Under the pieces are notes generated by a model. That model had not been told where the DNA came from. It did not search any database and was given only the letters and a program-made list of their open reading frames with translations. Made by a program: the position numbers and the translations under genes. DNA of 47,016 nt from Spartobacteria bacterium UBA695. GTDB taxonomy: Bacteria; Verrucomicrobiota; Verrucomicrobiia; Chthoniobacterales; Chthoniobacteraceae. Where the stretch lies: assembly GCA_002298145.1 (NCBI GenBank), contig DBMP01000012.1, positions 43,258-90,273 of the forward strand, given 5' to 3'. Positions 16,237 through 26,713 of the stretch are shown here, piece after piece (positions within the stretch are counted from its first letter, which is position 1; every line of letters begins with the position of its first letter).

Positions 16237-17005
16237 AGATGGCGACCAGCGCGATATTTATCAGCGTGTCGGCGGCGATTACGACGGCGATGGCCGCCAC
16301 GACGCTGGAGGTGGTGGCCGCGCCGACGCCCGCCGAGCCCCCCTTGACGGTTAGCCCCCGGTAGCAGGAGATCAGCCCGATGATCAGCCCGAAGGCAAAG
16401 CTTTTCATGACCCCGGCGATGATGTCGCGCACGATGAGGTTATCCAGGACGAGCTGGACGAAATAGGGGTAGGCGATGCCGAACTGCCGCTCGCACACCA
16501 GCGCCCCGCCCAGGAGCGCCGCGAGATCGGCGATGACGCTCAGGCACGGCAGCAGGAAAAACACGGCCAGGACCCTCGGGGCTACCAGGAAGCGCGCCGG
16601 GCCGATCCCCATCGCCTCGATGGCCTCCACCTCCTCGCTCGCCGTCATCGTCCCCAGCTCCGCTGTATAGGCGGCACCAATGCGGGCTGCCACCATGATG
16701 CCCGTCATCAGGGGCCCGAGTTCGCGGGTGAAGCCGATGCCCACCAAGCCGGGCACGAGGTTTTGCGTCCCGAGCTTGCGGAGTTGGTAGCCGGTCAGAA
16801 GCGCCATGGTCATCCCCATGAAGAAGGAGATCAGAGAGACCAGCGGCACCGAGCCGACCCCGGCGCGGTTGGTCTGCCAGAAAAGCAGGCTGGCGCGGAA
16901 CGGGGCGAAGCCGCGCAGCGTATGGTCGAGCCCCTCGCGCACCATGTCGAGGCCCAGGTAAACCATGCCGCCGATCATCCGCACCGGCTCAGCGACCTTG
17001 TGCAT
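16229..17005 (-). CDS. mlaE: MlaE-type ABC permease
   Basis: 258-residue inner-membrane permease of the MlaE/YrbE family with about five membrane helices. The family motif around ELGPLMTGIMVAARIGAAYTAELGTM and the EAMGI coupling segment are present. GAAGGAGG stands 5 nt before the ATG at 17005 (MHKVAEP), which decides that start over an ATG 15 nt upstream that lies before the ribosome binding site. First gene of the mlaEFD operon; the module keeps outer-membrane lipid asymmetry, which implies a two-membrane cell. Confidence 0.93.
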   Translation of the reverse strand: MHKVAEPVRMIGGMVYLGLDMVREGLDHTLRGFAPFRASLLFWQTNRAGVGSVPLVSLISFFMGMTMALLTGYQLRKLGTQNLVPGLVGIGFTRELGPLMTGIMVAARIGAAYTAELGTMTASEEVEAIEAMGIGPARFLVAPRVLAVFFLLPCLSVIADLAALLGGALVCERQFGIAYPYFVQLVLDNLIVRDIIAGVMKSFAFGLIIGLISCYRGLTVKGGSAGVGAATTSSVVAAIAVVIAADTLINIALVAIYE

Positions 17006-17085
17006 GATAGCCTCCTTCATTCAAAGCAATTCCGGGAAAGCCCCTCCGGGTGGCCGGGCGGAAATTGCCGCCTGTGCCCAGGTGC

Positions 17086-17120
17086 TTGCAAAGCGGAAAG
17101 TGATCCTTTAGTGTCACTTT
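17086..17120 (+). promoter_or_regulatory. promoter and palindromic operator of the toxin-antitoxin operon
   Basis: AAAGTGA-N10-TCACTTT at 17097-17120 is a perfect inverted repeat that ends at the base before the antitoxin ATG. A weak -35 TTGCAA (17086) and -10 TAGTGT (17109), 17 bp apart, overlap it. Phd-family antitoxins repress their own operon by binding such palindromes. Confidence 0.6.
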
Positions 17121-17378
17121 ATGCGAACCGAACTGGTGACCACGCTTAAACGGAAAGCCACGAAAATGATCGCCGAGGTTCGGGAGGACCGCAGCCCCGT
17201 ATTGATTACGCAACGGGGCCGCCCCGCGGCCTATCTGGTAGACGTGGAAAGCTATGAACTGCTTCAAAAGCGGCTGGCGCTCATGGAGGGGATTGCCCGG
17301 GGGGAACAGGCCATCGAAGCGGGGCGCGTTCTCACCCATGAAAAAGCACGGCAGCGGATGGCCCGATGGCTGAAATAA
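17121..17378 (+). CDS. Phd/YefM-family antitoxin
   Basis: 85-residue antitoxin. The N-terminal DNA-binding part includes the family motif LITQRGRPAAYLVDVESYE at about 28-46; the C-terminal half (HEKARQRMARWLK) would wrap and block the toxin. It overlaps the toxin gene by 13 nt, antitoxin first, as is usual. A palindrome directly before its start codon fits autorepression. Confidence 0.92.
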   Translation: MRTELVTTLKRKATKMIAEVREDRSPVLITQRGRPAAYLVDVESYELLQKRLALMEGIARGEQAIEAGRVLTHEKARQRMARWLK

Positions 17379-17665
17379 TCTGGACCGAACCGGCTTTGGC
17401 GGATTTGGACGCTATTGCCGACTATATTGCGCTCGACAAGCCCTCTGCAGCCAAGGGTTTGGTGCAAAAAGTGTTCCGCCGGGTGGAGCAACTGGAAGAA
17501 CACCCGGAGAGCGGATCGGTGCCAAAGGAATTGCGGGGAAAACGTTACCGGCAGATTGTAGAGCCGCCCTGTCGGGTGTTTTATCGTTTTGACGAAAGGC
17601 GGATTTGGATTGTGCATCTCATGCGGGGAGAGATGCTGCTGCGCCGGAAAAATCTGAAACGTTGA
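17366..17665 (+). CDS. RelE/ParE-family toxin
   Basis: 99-residue toxin of the RelE/ParE superfamily. The start AEIIWTEPALADLDAIADYI is typical of ParE-like members, with the conserved central Arg region (LRGKRYRQIVEPPCRVFYRF) and a closing strand IVHLMRGEMLLRR. Depending on subtype the target would be DNA gyrase (ParE) or ribosome-bound mRNA (RelE); the sequence favours ParE but does not settle it. Translationally coupled to the antitoxin by overlap. Confidence 0.9.
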   Translation: MAEIIWTEPALADLDAIADYIALDKPSAAKGLVQKVFRRVEQLEEHPESGSVPKELRGKRYRQIVEPPCRVFYRFDERRIWIVHLMRGEMLLRRKNLKR

Positions 17666-17715
17666 TGAGAGAGTGACAAACGCCCCGGGCGTGGGTACAA
17701 ACGGGCCGAGGTTTT

Positions 17716-18021
17716 ATGAAAAAGAGACTTGCCCGCATCTCCCCCCTGCAACTCGGAATCGTTCTTGCCGTCCTCTACGGGCTACTCTCGTTGATCGTTT
17801 TTGTTCCGATGGGGCTCCTGTTCTCAGGGCACCACTCGGTGGGGAGCGCCACTTCGGCCACCCCGGCCTTCCCCTTTTCCGGGATATTCCTGCTGGCGAT
17901 GCCGGTGCTGTACGCGATCATGGGGTTCATCAGCGGCGTGATCGGCGCGGCAGTTTACAACGTCGTCGCCAAGTTCACCGGCGGCATCGAGGTCACGGTC
18001 ACCGACGCGCCCGAGGCGTAG
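17716..18021 (+). CDS. small membrane protein of unknown function
   Basis: 101 residues. After a basic start (MKKRLARISPLQLG) come two hydrophobic regions, at about 13-37 and 52-85, likely two or three membrane helices. The C-terminus ends in a short polar tail (GGIEVTVTDAPEA). The ARISPLQLG start and the GGIEV end are features I associate with a widespread small membrane family, possibly related to DUF3566, but this is not firm. No functional context: it lies between the toxin gene and glgX. Confidence 0.7.
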   Translation: MKKRLARISPLQLGIVLAVLYGLLSLIVFVPMGLLFSGHHSVGSATSATPAFPFSGIFLLAMPVLYAIMGFISGVIGAAVYNVVAKFTGGIEVTVTDAPEA

Positions 18022-18067
18022 CCCATCTCCCCCCTCGCCGGGTCTCCTCTTTTCCCCGTCTTCCCCG

Positions 18068-20257
<2,190 letters not shown>

Positions 20258-20288
20258 TTTTTAGCGGAACAAGGGAAGTGAGCGGGAG

Positions 20289-20708
20289 TCAAAGCCCTAA
20301 CTCTTGCCGCGTACCGGGAGCCGTCAAGATCTTGAGTGATTTTTTGCTGTCGTTGACGCGTAAAATGAGCAGGCCCTTTTTGGAGCCGGGGGTGGTGGCC
20401 AGGTAGGCGTAGTCGATGTTGATCTTCTTGGTGGCGAGCTTTTTGGCGATGCGGGAGAGGGCGCCGGGCTTGTTGACGTTGTTGACCATGAGCACGTCGT
20501 TCTCCACGACGAGCACGCCCCGTTCGCCGAGGATGTGGAGGGCCTTCTGGGTGTCGCTCACCACCATGCGGACGACGGCGTGGTCGACGGTGTCGGAGAT
20601 CGTCAGAGCGTAGATATTGATGGACGCGCTGCCGAGTTCGTCGAGGACTTCGGCAAGGGTTCCGGGCTTGTTGGCGAGGAAAACGGAAAGTTGGGTGACG
20701 ATGTCCAT
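20289..20708 (-). CDS. tandem ACT-domain protein
   Basis: 139 residues forming two ACT domains, at about 1-65 and 70-135, each with the PGTLAEVLDELG / PGALSRIAKKLA ligand-site pattern. ACT domains bind amino acids and regulate enzymes; free-standing tandem versions probably sense one. There is no catalytic domain. It lies immediately upstream of glgX on the same strand and may be co-transcribed, but no link in function is evident. Confidence 0.87.
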   Translation of the reverse strand: MDIVTQLSVFLANKPGTLAEVLDELGSASINIYALTISDTVDHAVVRMVVSDTQKALHILGERGVLVVENDVLMVNNVNKPGALSRIAKKLATKKINIDYAYLATTPGSKKGLLILRVNDSKKSLKILTAPGTRQELGL

Positions 20709-20886
20709 GGTTTTAAGGATTTAAAAGGTGGAAAAGGTAGGTGTTACCGAACGCCGGTATTCTGGTCCCGGTTTGCCCCGCGCTCAATGAGGAAGTTGGG
20801 CGGCGAGGCGCTTTTCTGCTTGTCACGGGGGCTTTTCGCTGGCTGGCTAATCGCAAAGGTTATCTGGACGGAAAGAAACGCACCTC

Positions 20887-21306
20887 ATGAACCGCGAACA
20901 AGCCCAAAAAGCCATTAAGGGAGCCGCCGTGTGCGGCGTCATTTCCACTGTCATTACGCTGATTGCCACGCTGCTGGCCCTGACCCGAGGCAGCTACGAG
21001 ATTACGGGGGTCCATATCTCGATCTTCAGCTTTGTCGATGTCGTTTTAATGGCCGGTCTGACGGTGGGACTTTTCCTGAAGAACCGCGTTTGTGCCGTGC
21101 TGATGTTCGTTTACTTCGTCATTTGCAAGTACTTGCAATGGTCCGCGCAGATCAGGGGGATCTCCCCGGTCAACGGATCGAGCTTCGTGTTCGGGCTGTT
21201 TTTCCTCTACTTCTACTTCAGAGGCATCCTGGGGACTTTTGCCTTCCAGAAGCTGAAGAACGAGGATGACGCGGCGCTCCCGCCATACCCGCCAGAGATT
21301 CGCTAA
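20887..21306 (+). CDS. membrane protein of unknown function
   Basis: 139 residues with four predicted membrane helices: about 12-33, 43-62, 66-85 and 99-117. The N-terminus is short and cytoplasmic (MNREQAQKAIKG), and the C-terminal tail is polar and Pro-rich. No family recognised. The stop overlaps the stop region of the convergent 395-residue membrane-protein gene by 4 nt. Both encode membrane proteins but a shared function is only a guess. Confidence 0.7.
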   Translation: MNREQAQKAIKGAAVCGVISTVITLIATLLALTRGSYEITGVHISIFSFVDVVLMAGLTVGLFLKNRVCAVLMFVYFVICKYLQWSAQIRGISPVNGSSFVFGLFFLYFYFRGILGTFAFQKLKNEDDAALPPYPPEIR

Positions 21307-22490
21307 CGGACCGAATAAAACGGGATGCCAAATTTCCCGATCCGGACCTGGATTTCCACCGTGTCGCCCGGTTTGGCCCGGTTGTAAACTTCCTCGGAGA
21401 CGAGCACGTCGTTGATCGCCGGGCGGTCGCCCCATGGGGAGACGGTCAGGTAGTAGACGGTGATCTGGTCGTTTTTGGAATGCCGGTCCTGGACTTTGGC
21501 CGGGAAGGTCTCGGCGGGGAAGTCGGCCAGGAGCCCGTTGAGGGTGCCGGTCGCGCCAAAGGCGTAGAAGGTGAAAACGATGGCGAAAAGGGCTGCCACG
21601 ATGGGGCGCCGACGCAGTTCCCGGGCGGTGACGACGCAGAAAAGCCAGCCGCCCGCCAGGATGGCCGCAAACGGTGGCCAGAATGCGCCCCATTCCAGAA
21701 CGTGCCAGTCCAGCGCGGCTCGGAGTGCTAGGGCCAGCGCGGGGAACACAAATGCGCCGTCGATCCGGGGAAAGAGGCTTCTGGCCTGGGGATAGAACCG
21801 GATGACGCCCTCGTAACGGCGAAGGAGGACGAGCCCCACCATCGGGAAGGCCAGCAAGGTCGAAACAACGGAGCCGTAGGGGTGGGGGTAGAAATAAGCC
21901 CACGCGGCGAGGCCGATGGAGGCCAGGTTGATCGCCCGGCAGAGCTGCCGGAGGCGTCTTACCGTGGCGGCCTTTTCCTCCGGGCTGCCCTGGCCGAGGC
22001 TTTCCTGCCGGAAAAGTTCGTGGAGTTCCGCTTCCCGCTCCGCCCGGTCCAGGTTGGGGATTCTTTTTTCCAGATAGGTCAGAAAAAGCGGGGCTTGCTT
22101 GAAACCGAGGCCAATTCGCTGGCGTTTTCCGCCGTTCATGACCAGCTCCATGTGATTTTCGCGTCGGCTGTGAAATAGCCGGAAGCCCCGGATTTGCTCA
22201 AACGGGATGGCCGTGGAGCGAAACGCCCCCAGAAGGCGCACTTCCGATATGTCGACCTCAATGCGGCTGCTCCGCAGATGCCAGATGACGCAGCCGCCCC
22301 CCATCGTTAGCACTAGGAAAACAACCGTCCAAAGGGCGATTTCACCCGGGCTGTGCATGAAGTGGATCAGCAGCCCGTAGACGCCCAGGGCCAGCGCAGC
22401 CAGCAGGTAGATCAGCCCGGTGGAAAAACTCCCCGTTTTGAAAACCAGCACGTCTTTTTCCGTTTTTGGCGTCATAACCCTTCCGCTCAT
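21303..22490 (-). CDS. polytopic membrane protein with a DUF3592-like C-terminus
   Basis: 395 residues with about six or seven membrane helices: two near 15-60, then more between about 175 and 310. Between them a cytoplasmic segment resembles a PH-like domain (EVRLLGAFRSTAIPFEQIRGFRLF). The C-terminus (YYLTVSPWGDRPAINDVLVSEEVYNRAKPGD...) recalls the beta-rich part of DUF3592 proteins. No function known. It is convergent with the preceding membrane gene, sharing 4 nt. Confidence 0.68.
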   Translation of the reverse strand: MSGRVMTPKTEKDVLVFKTGSFSTGLIYLLAALALGVYGLLIHFMHSPGEIALWTVVFLVLTMGGGCVIWHLRSSRIEVDISEVRLLGAFRSTAIPFEQIRGFRLFHSRRENHMELVMNGGKRQRIGLGFKQAPLFLTYLEKRIPNLDRAEREAELHELFRQESLGQGSPEEKAATVRRLRQLCRAINLASIGLAAWAYFYPHPYGSVVSTLLAFPMVGLVLLRRYEGVIRFYPQARSLFPRIDGAFVFPALALALRAALDWHVLEWGAFWPPFAAILAGGWLFCVVTARELRRRPIVAALFAIVFTFYAFGATGTLNGLLADFPAETFPAKVQDRHSKNDQITVYYLTVSPWGDRPAINDVLVSEEVYNRAKPGDTVEIQVRIGKFGIPFYSVR

Positions 22491-22604
22491 TGATGCGCCG
22501 GGCGCGGCGCGGAGTCAATCCCGCTTGTGGGGCGGGTGTGCGGCCAAAACGTTTCCCTTTTCGGATTGATCCCGAAGCCAATCCAGAATACCAAAGCGGT
22601 CGCC

Positions 22605-23606
22605 ATGCAAAATACGACAGAAACATCCGGATTTGCCGGACGTTGGGTTTCCTACCGCGAGGATATCAAGGTGCTCGATTGCACCATCCGCGACGGCGGG
22701 CTCATGAACGACAGCCACTTTGACGACAAAACCGTCAAGTCGGTCTATAACGCCTGTGTTGAGGCGGGGATCGACTATATGGAGGTCGGCTATAAAGCGT
22801 CCAAGAAGGTTTTTGCCCGGGACCGATACGGTGCATGGCGCTTTTCCGACGAGGCCGATCTGCGCCGCGTCTTGGGCGATAACCCGTCCAATTTGAAGAT
22901 TTCCGTGATGGCCGATGCCGAAAAGACCGACTATCACACTGACATCCTGCCCAAGAGCGAGAGCGTCATCGACCTCGTGCGCGTGGCCTGCTACATCCAC
23001 CAGATCCCCATCGCCCTCGACATGGTCAAGGACGCCACCGACAAGGGCTACGAGACGTGTATCAACCTGATGTCGGTCTCCAACGTCCAGGAGCGCGAGC
23101 TGGATTGCGCCCTGGAGCTGGTGACGCAGTGCGACGCCAAGGCCATCTACCTCGTGGATAGCTTCGGCGCGCTCTACAGCGAGCAGATCGACTACCTAGT
23201 CAACAAGTACCTCCACTACGCCCGGGCGACCGGCAAAGAGGTCGGCCTGCACATGCACAATAACTTGCAGCTCGGCTTCGCGAACACCATCCAGGGCATC
23301 ATCAGCGGGGCCAACTACCTCGACGCCACCTTCGCCGGTCTCGGCCGCGGCGCGGGCAACTGCCCCATGGAGCTGCTCCTGCGCTTCCTTCACAACCCGA
23401 AGTACAACGTCCGCCCGGTGCTCAAGAGCATCCAGGAAGCGATCGAGCCGATGCGCGAGAAGCTCGGCTGGGGCTTCAGCGTCCCGTACATGCTTACCGG
23501 GTTCTTGAACCGCCACCCGCGTTCCGCCATCAAGTGGAATGCTTCGGAGGAAAAGGACGACCTGGTGGCCTTCTACGACAAGATTATTGTCGAAGAAGAA
23601 GCGTAA
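22605..23606 (+). CDS. HMGL-like aldolase-family protein
   Basis: 333-residue TIM-barrel protein of the HMG-CoA lyase/isopropylmalate synthase/4-hydroxy-2-oxovalerate aldolase superfamily. The metal-site signature LDCTIRDGG begins near residue 24, and the two metal His lie in GLHMHNNLQLGFANT; the GLGRGAGNCPMELL loop is also conserved. It lacks the extra regulatory domains of LeuA. Substrate is unknown: such stand-alone aldolases occur in varied pathways. The ATG at 22605 is chosen because the 26 codons upstream are unlike the family and overlap the divergent gene's leader. Confidence 0.82.
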   Translation: MQNTTETSGFAGRWVSYREDIKVLDCTIRDGGLMNDSHFDDKTVKSVYNACVEAGIDYMEVGYKASKKVFARDRYGAWRFSDEADLRRVLGDNPSNLKISVMADAEKTDYHTDILPKSESVIDLVRVACYIHQIPIALDMVKDATDKGYETCINLMSVSNVQERELDCALELVTQCDAKAIYLVDSFGALYSEQIDYLVNKYLHYARATGKEVGLHMHNNLQLGFANTIQGIISGANYLDATFAGLGRGAGNCPMELLLRFLHNPKYNVRPVLKSIQEAIEPMREKLGWGFSVPYMLTGFLNRHPRSAIKWNASEEKDDLVAFYDKIIVEEEA

Positions 23607-23645
23607 GACCGCTCCGGAATCGCTGTAACCGCGTAAAAGCTGCCT

Positions 23646-23760
23646 CGTTCCCAATCTCCAGATTGGGAACGTCTTTGTGGGGCGAAACTCTGTTTCGCAG
23701 CGGTGAGGGGAATCGGAGATTCCAAGACAAGGGACGTTACAAATCGGGAGATTCGTAACG
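23646..23760. repeat. cluster of four palindromic repeats
   Basis: CGTTCCCAATC-tcca-GATTGGGAACG (23646-23671), CGAAAC-tct-GTTTCG (23683-23697), GGAATC-gga-GATTCC (about 23708-23722) and CGTTAC-aaatcgggagattc-GTAACG (23735-23760). The first and last have close relatives at 6654-6705 and 39116-39243. They fill the gap between the aldolase and aminotransferase genes. Confidence 0.85.
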
Positions 23761-23885
23761 AGGCAGCGGTGTGCTTAGGGGGGGTGTGCGCATGGGCGTA
23801 GGCCGAGCCCGCACCGCAGTTTCGAATTGCCTATTTGAAAAATCCGACTGGCGAAAGCCGGATTTCGGATGAAAATAGGCGATTC

Positions 23886-25076
23886 ATGCATTCTCCGTTC
23901 CCATTCAACGCCCCGGCACGGTTGGTCGATCACATGCGGCAGGCCGCCGAGCCGGGAGTCATTAACCTGGGCGCAGGGGTCCCTGGACTCGACGCCCTCC
24001 CGTTTGAGGCCTTGCGCCGCGCCGCCGAGGCAGCCTTCGAGGAGGAAGGGGCCGCCTTGTTCAGCTACCAGCACCCGTCGGGCGATCCCCGGCTGCGGGC
24101 GCTCTTGGGCGAGCGGCTTGCTACGAGGGGCGTCCGGGGGATCGGGCCCGATAATCTCGTGACCACGACCGGCTGCACCCAGGCCCTCCACGCCATCCTT
24201 TCCGTCCTCATCAAGCCGGGCGACGTCGTTGCCTGCGAGGCCCCGGCTTACTACGGGATGCTCGAAATCCTGGCCGACGCCGGGGCTCGTGCGCTGCCGC
24301 TGCCCATCCGGGGCGGGGAGGGGCTCGATCTCGACGCCGCCGAAGCCGCTTTCGCCCGCTGGAAGCCGACCTGCTTGGTCATCTGCACCTCCCTTTCCAA
24401 CCCCACCGGGGCCACCCTGCCTGTGCCCGCCCGGGAGCGCCTGGTCGCCCTCTGCCGCCAGCACGGCGTGCGCATGGTGGAGGATGATATTTACTCCGAG
24501 CTGCTCGACGCCGGAGCCCCGCCCCCCTGCCGCGCTTTCGACGACGGCTCGGTCGTCTCCTACGTCACCAGTTTCTCAAAAACCGTCTCCCCCGGCCTGC
24601 GGATTGGCTTCTGTATTCCCGGCACCCCGGAGATCGAGGATGCGCTGGCCGCCCTCAAGTGTCGCCAGGACATCCACAGCCCCGTCCTTACCGAGGCCAT
24701 CCTGCGCCGTTTCCTGGCCGCCGGGCTTTTCGATCCCCACCTTCAGCGGCTGCGGGAGCGCAACCGCCGTCGGCGCGCGCTGGCTCTGGAGAGCATCCGC
24801 GGCAGCTTCCCTGCGGGCTCCGAAGTCCACGCGCCCGAGGGCGGCTACATGCTCTGGGTGCGCCTGCCGGAGCAGGTGGAGATTCGCTCTGTGGTCGCCC
24901 GGGCCAAGGAGGAAAAAGTGGCCTTCGCCAGCGGTACCGGCTTTTATGCCGTGGCCGAGGGCGGCGCGCGCCCGCTGCCCCATGTGCGGCTGAACTGCGC
25001 CCGGGGCACCGAGGAGGAACTGAAGCGGGGCGTGGAGATCCTGGGCAAGGTCGTTTCCACGCTCGCCCAAGCCTGA
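23886..25076 (+). CDS. PLP-dependent aminotransferase, fold type I (2-aminoadipate/MocR-like class)
   Basis: 396-residue aminotransferase. The Schiff-base Lys lies in SFSKTVSPGLRIGF; the cofactor-binding CTSLSNPTGATLP and EDDIYSEL segments and a late YMLWVRLPE are typical of the class I/II group related to 2-aminoadipate and kynurenine aminotransferases. There is no N-terminal GntR domain, so it is an enzyme rather than a MocR regulator. Substrate not known. ATG at 23886 (MHSPFPFNAP) is chosen; the frame is open to 23835 but the extra codons are not family-like. Confidence 0.85.
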   Translation: MHSPFPFNAPARLVDHMRQAAEPGVINLGAGVPGLDALPFEALRRAAEAAFEEEGAALFSYQHPSGDPRLRALLGERLATRGVRGIGPDNLVTTTGCTQALHAILSVLIKPGDVVACEAPAYYGMLEILADAGARALPLPIRGGEGLDLDAAEAAFARWKPTCLVICTSLSNPTGATLPVPARERLVALCRQHGVRMVEDDIYSELLDAGAPPPCRAFDDGSVVSYVTSFSKTVSPGLRIGFCIPGTPEIEDALAALKCRQDIHSPVLTEAILRRFLAAGLFDPHLQRLRERNRRRRALALESIRGSFPAGSEVHAPEGGYMLWVRLPEQVEIRSVVARAKEEKVAFASGTGFYAVAEGGARPLPHVRLNCARGTEEELKRGVEILGKVVSTLAQA

Positions 25077-25157
25077 AAGCGCCCCCATCAGTGACCTAGA
25101 TTTCACCAAATACTTCTATTTAAAACGCACCGTTTGGTGCATGTTGCTTGCTTTCCC

Positions 25158-25664
25158 ATGTCTCACAAAGTCATTTCATTCCACTACACGCTGAGCGATT
25201 GCGACGGCGTGGTCATCGAGTCGTCGAAAGACCGCGAGGCGGTTTCCTTCATGTCCGGCATGGGGATGATTGTCCCCGGCCTGGAGCGCGAAATCATCAA
25301 CTACGCGGCGGGTCAGAAAGGCCGCGTGGAGGTCAAGGCCGAGGACGGCTACGGGCTCATTGATTTCAGCAAATTCATCCAGGTGCCCCGGGAGTCCCTG
25401 CCCAAGCAGGACATTAAAGAGGGGGATCTCTTCCAGTCCAACAAGAGCCCGCTGCCCTTCACGGTCAAGCAGATCACCGACACGCATGTGGTGCTCGACG
25501 GCAACCACCCGCTGGCGGGCGAGGACCTTTCCTTCGACGTCGAGGTGATCGAAGTCCGCGAAGCGAGCGAGCAGGAGCTGGCGCAGCTTCAGGAGATGAT
25601 CGCCAAGGCCGAGGCGCAGGCCGCTCAGCCGCAGCAGCCCGCCGAGGAGCAGCCGCAGGCGTAA
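25158..25664 (+). CDS. FKBP-type peptidyl-prolyl isomerase, SlyD-like
   Basis: 168-residue cytoplasmic FKBP with the SlyD layout: FKBP strands (FHYTLSDCDGVVIESS, MSGMGMIVPGLEREI), an insert-in-flap chaperone domain (about 70-120), and the closing NHPLAGEDLSFDVEVIEV. E. coli SlyD ends in a His-rich metal-binding tail; here the tail is Gln/Glu/Ala/Pro-rich, so nickel handling is unlikely. The ATG at 25158 begins MSHKVISFHYTL, as in the family. A terminator follows. Confidence 0.92.
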   Translation: MSHKVISFHYTLSDCDGVVIESSKDREAVSFMSGMGMIVPGLEREIINYAAGQKGRVEVKAEDGYGLIDFSKFIQVPRESLPKQDIKEGDLFQSNKSPLPFTVKQITDTHVVLDGNHPLAGEDLSFDVEVIEVREASEQELAQLQEMIAKAEAQAAQPQQPAEEQPQA

Positions 25665-25698
25665 GCCCGCCCCGGATTTAGCGGTTCCGATACAACAA

Positions 25699-25731
25699 AG
25701 CGCCCGGTGAAGCCTCGGGCGCTCTTTTTTT
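25699..25731 (+). terminator. intrinsic terminator after the SlyD-like gene
   Basis: AGCGCCCG (25699-25706) pairs with CGGGCGCT (25716-25723), followed by C and seven T. Confidence 0.88.
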
Positions 25732-25749
25732 GCCGCCGTCACACTGCCG

Positions 25750-26616
25750 TTACGCGGCGAGAGGGGCGGCCTTCCGGCGGAGCCATTGGCGCCATCCGCC
25801 CAGGCTGCTCAGGCCGCCGATGAAGAGCAGGCCTGCCCAGGCACCCGGTTCCGGGGTCTGCACGGCGGGGGTGATTTCCACCGCCAGGACCACGTCGTTG
25901 TAGTCTTTGTCGCCCCCGTTAGTGGCGTCCTCAAAGGAGAGAATCAGGTAGTTGCCGTAGACTTGGGCCACCGCGTGCTGAAGCGAGTCGCCGTTGCGCG
26001 AGGCCTCGGCTGCAAGGGGCGTCGTGCTGCCTGCCGCCCCGTTGGGGATCAGGAAAAAGTCCAGCAACGTGCCCGCGCTGACGGTCCCGAGGTTCACGAA
26101 ATCGCCCGCCAGAAGGGGGGCCGTGGAGGTGCGCACCGAGTTCCCGCTCGAGTAGTAGGAGGTCGGGTCATTGCTCGAAGCGTCGGGGAAGATCAGCTCA
26201 GCCGAGCTGGTTATCTTGGCGGTGGAGGCCGTTGGCAGGGAAGAGTAGCCGGTGAGGTAGTTCACCCCGAGGCTGCTCCGGTAGGCTGCGCCCTCGCTGA
26301 TGAAATAAACTCGCACGGCGGAGTCGGCCGTCAGGTAGAGCTCGGAAAATTTGACCGCCAGCGAGCTGAGCGTTGAGGAGTTCAACGCCCGGTACTCTGG
26401 CAGCGTGCTGTTGACCAGCGCCTTGATGGCGGGCAGCGAGCTTTGGAATGCGGCGGCATCGGCGTCCGAACCAGCCGTCTGGACCAGCCCGGCGAGCGGG
26501 AGCTTCAGAGGATCGGCAGTTGACTGAACCGGGGAAACCACGCTGCCCATGGCCGACGAAAACCCCCACAGAGCGCAGAGCACGCTTAAAGATGAAGCCA
26601 GTATGTGCGTTTTCAT
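25750..26616 (-). CDS. secreted DUF4114 protein with PEP-CTERM sorting signal
   Basis: 288-residue exported protein. A signal peptide occupies about 1-24. A DUF4114-like domain at about 110-245 contains the family motif SFEDATNGGDKDYNDVV. The C-terminus is a PEP-CTERM signal: PEP at about 255-257, a hydrophobic helix and a basic end (RRKAAPLAA). Proteins of this type are processed by an exosortase and held at or released from the cell surface, usually in exopolysaccharide-producing bacteria. No exosortase is in the window. The ~100 bp upstream is AT-rich without clear promoter. Confidence 0.87.
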   Translation of the reverse strand: MKTHILASSLSVLCALWGFSSAMGSVVSPVQSTADPLKLPLAGLVQTAGSDADAAAFQSSLPAIKALVNSTLPEYRALNSSTLSSLAVKFSELYLTADSAVRVYFISEGAAYRSSLGVNYLTGYSSLPTASTAKITSSAELIFPDASSNDPTSYYSSGNSVRTSTAPLLAGDFVNLGTVSAGTLLDFFLIPNGAAGSTTPLAAEASRNGDSLQHAVAQVYGNYLILSFEDATNGGDKDYNDVVLAVEITPAVQTPEPGAWAGLLFIGGLSSLGGWRQWLRRKAAPLAA

Positions 26617-26713
26617 GGGGATGATAAGTCTCTCTTACCAGGGAGTACTCGCCCTTGTCACGTACGAAATTAAGCGAATGAGACGAATTACGTATACCGA
26701 CCCACTCCCGAGC

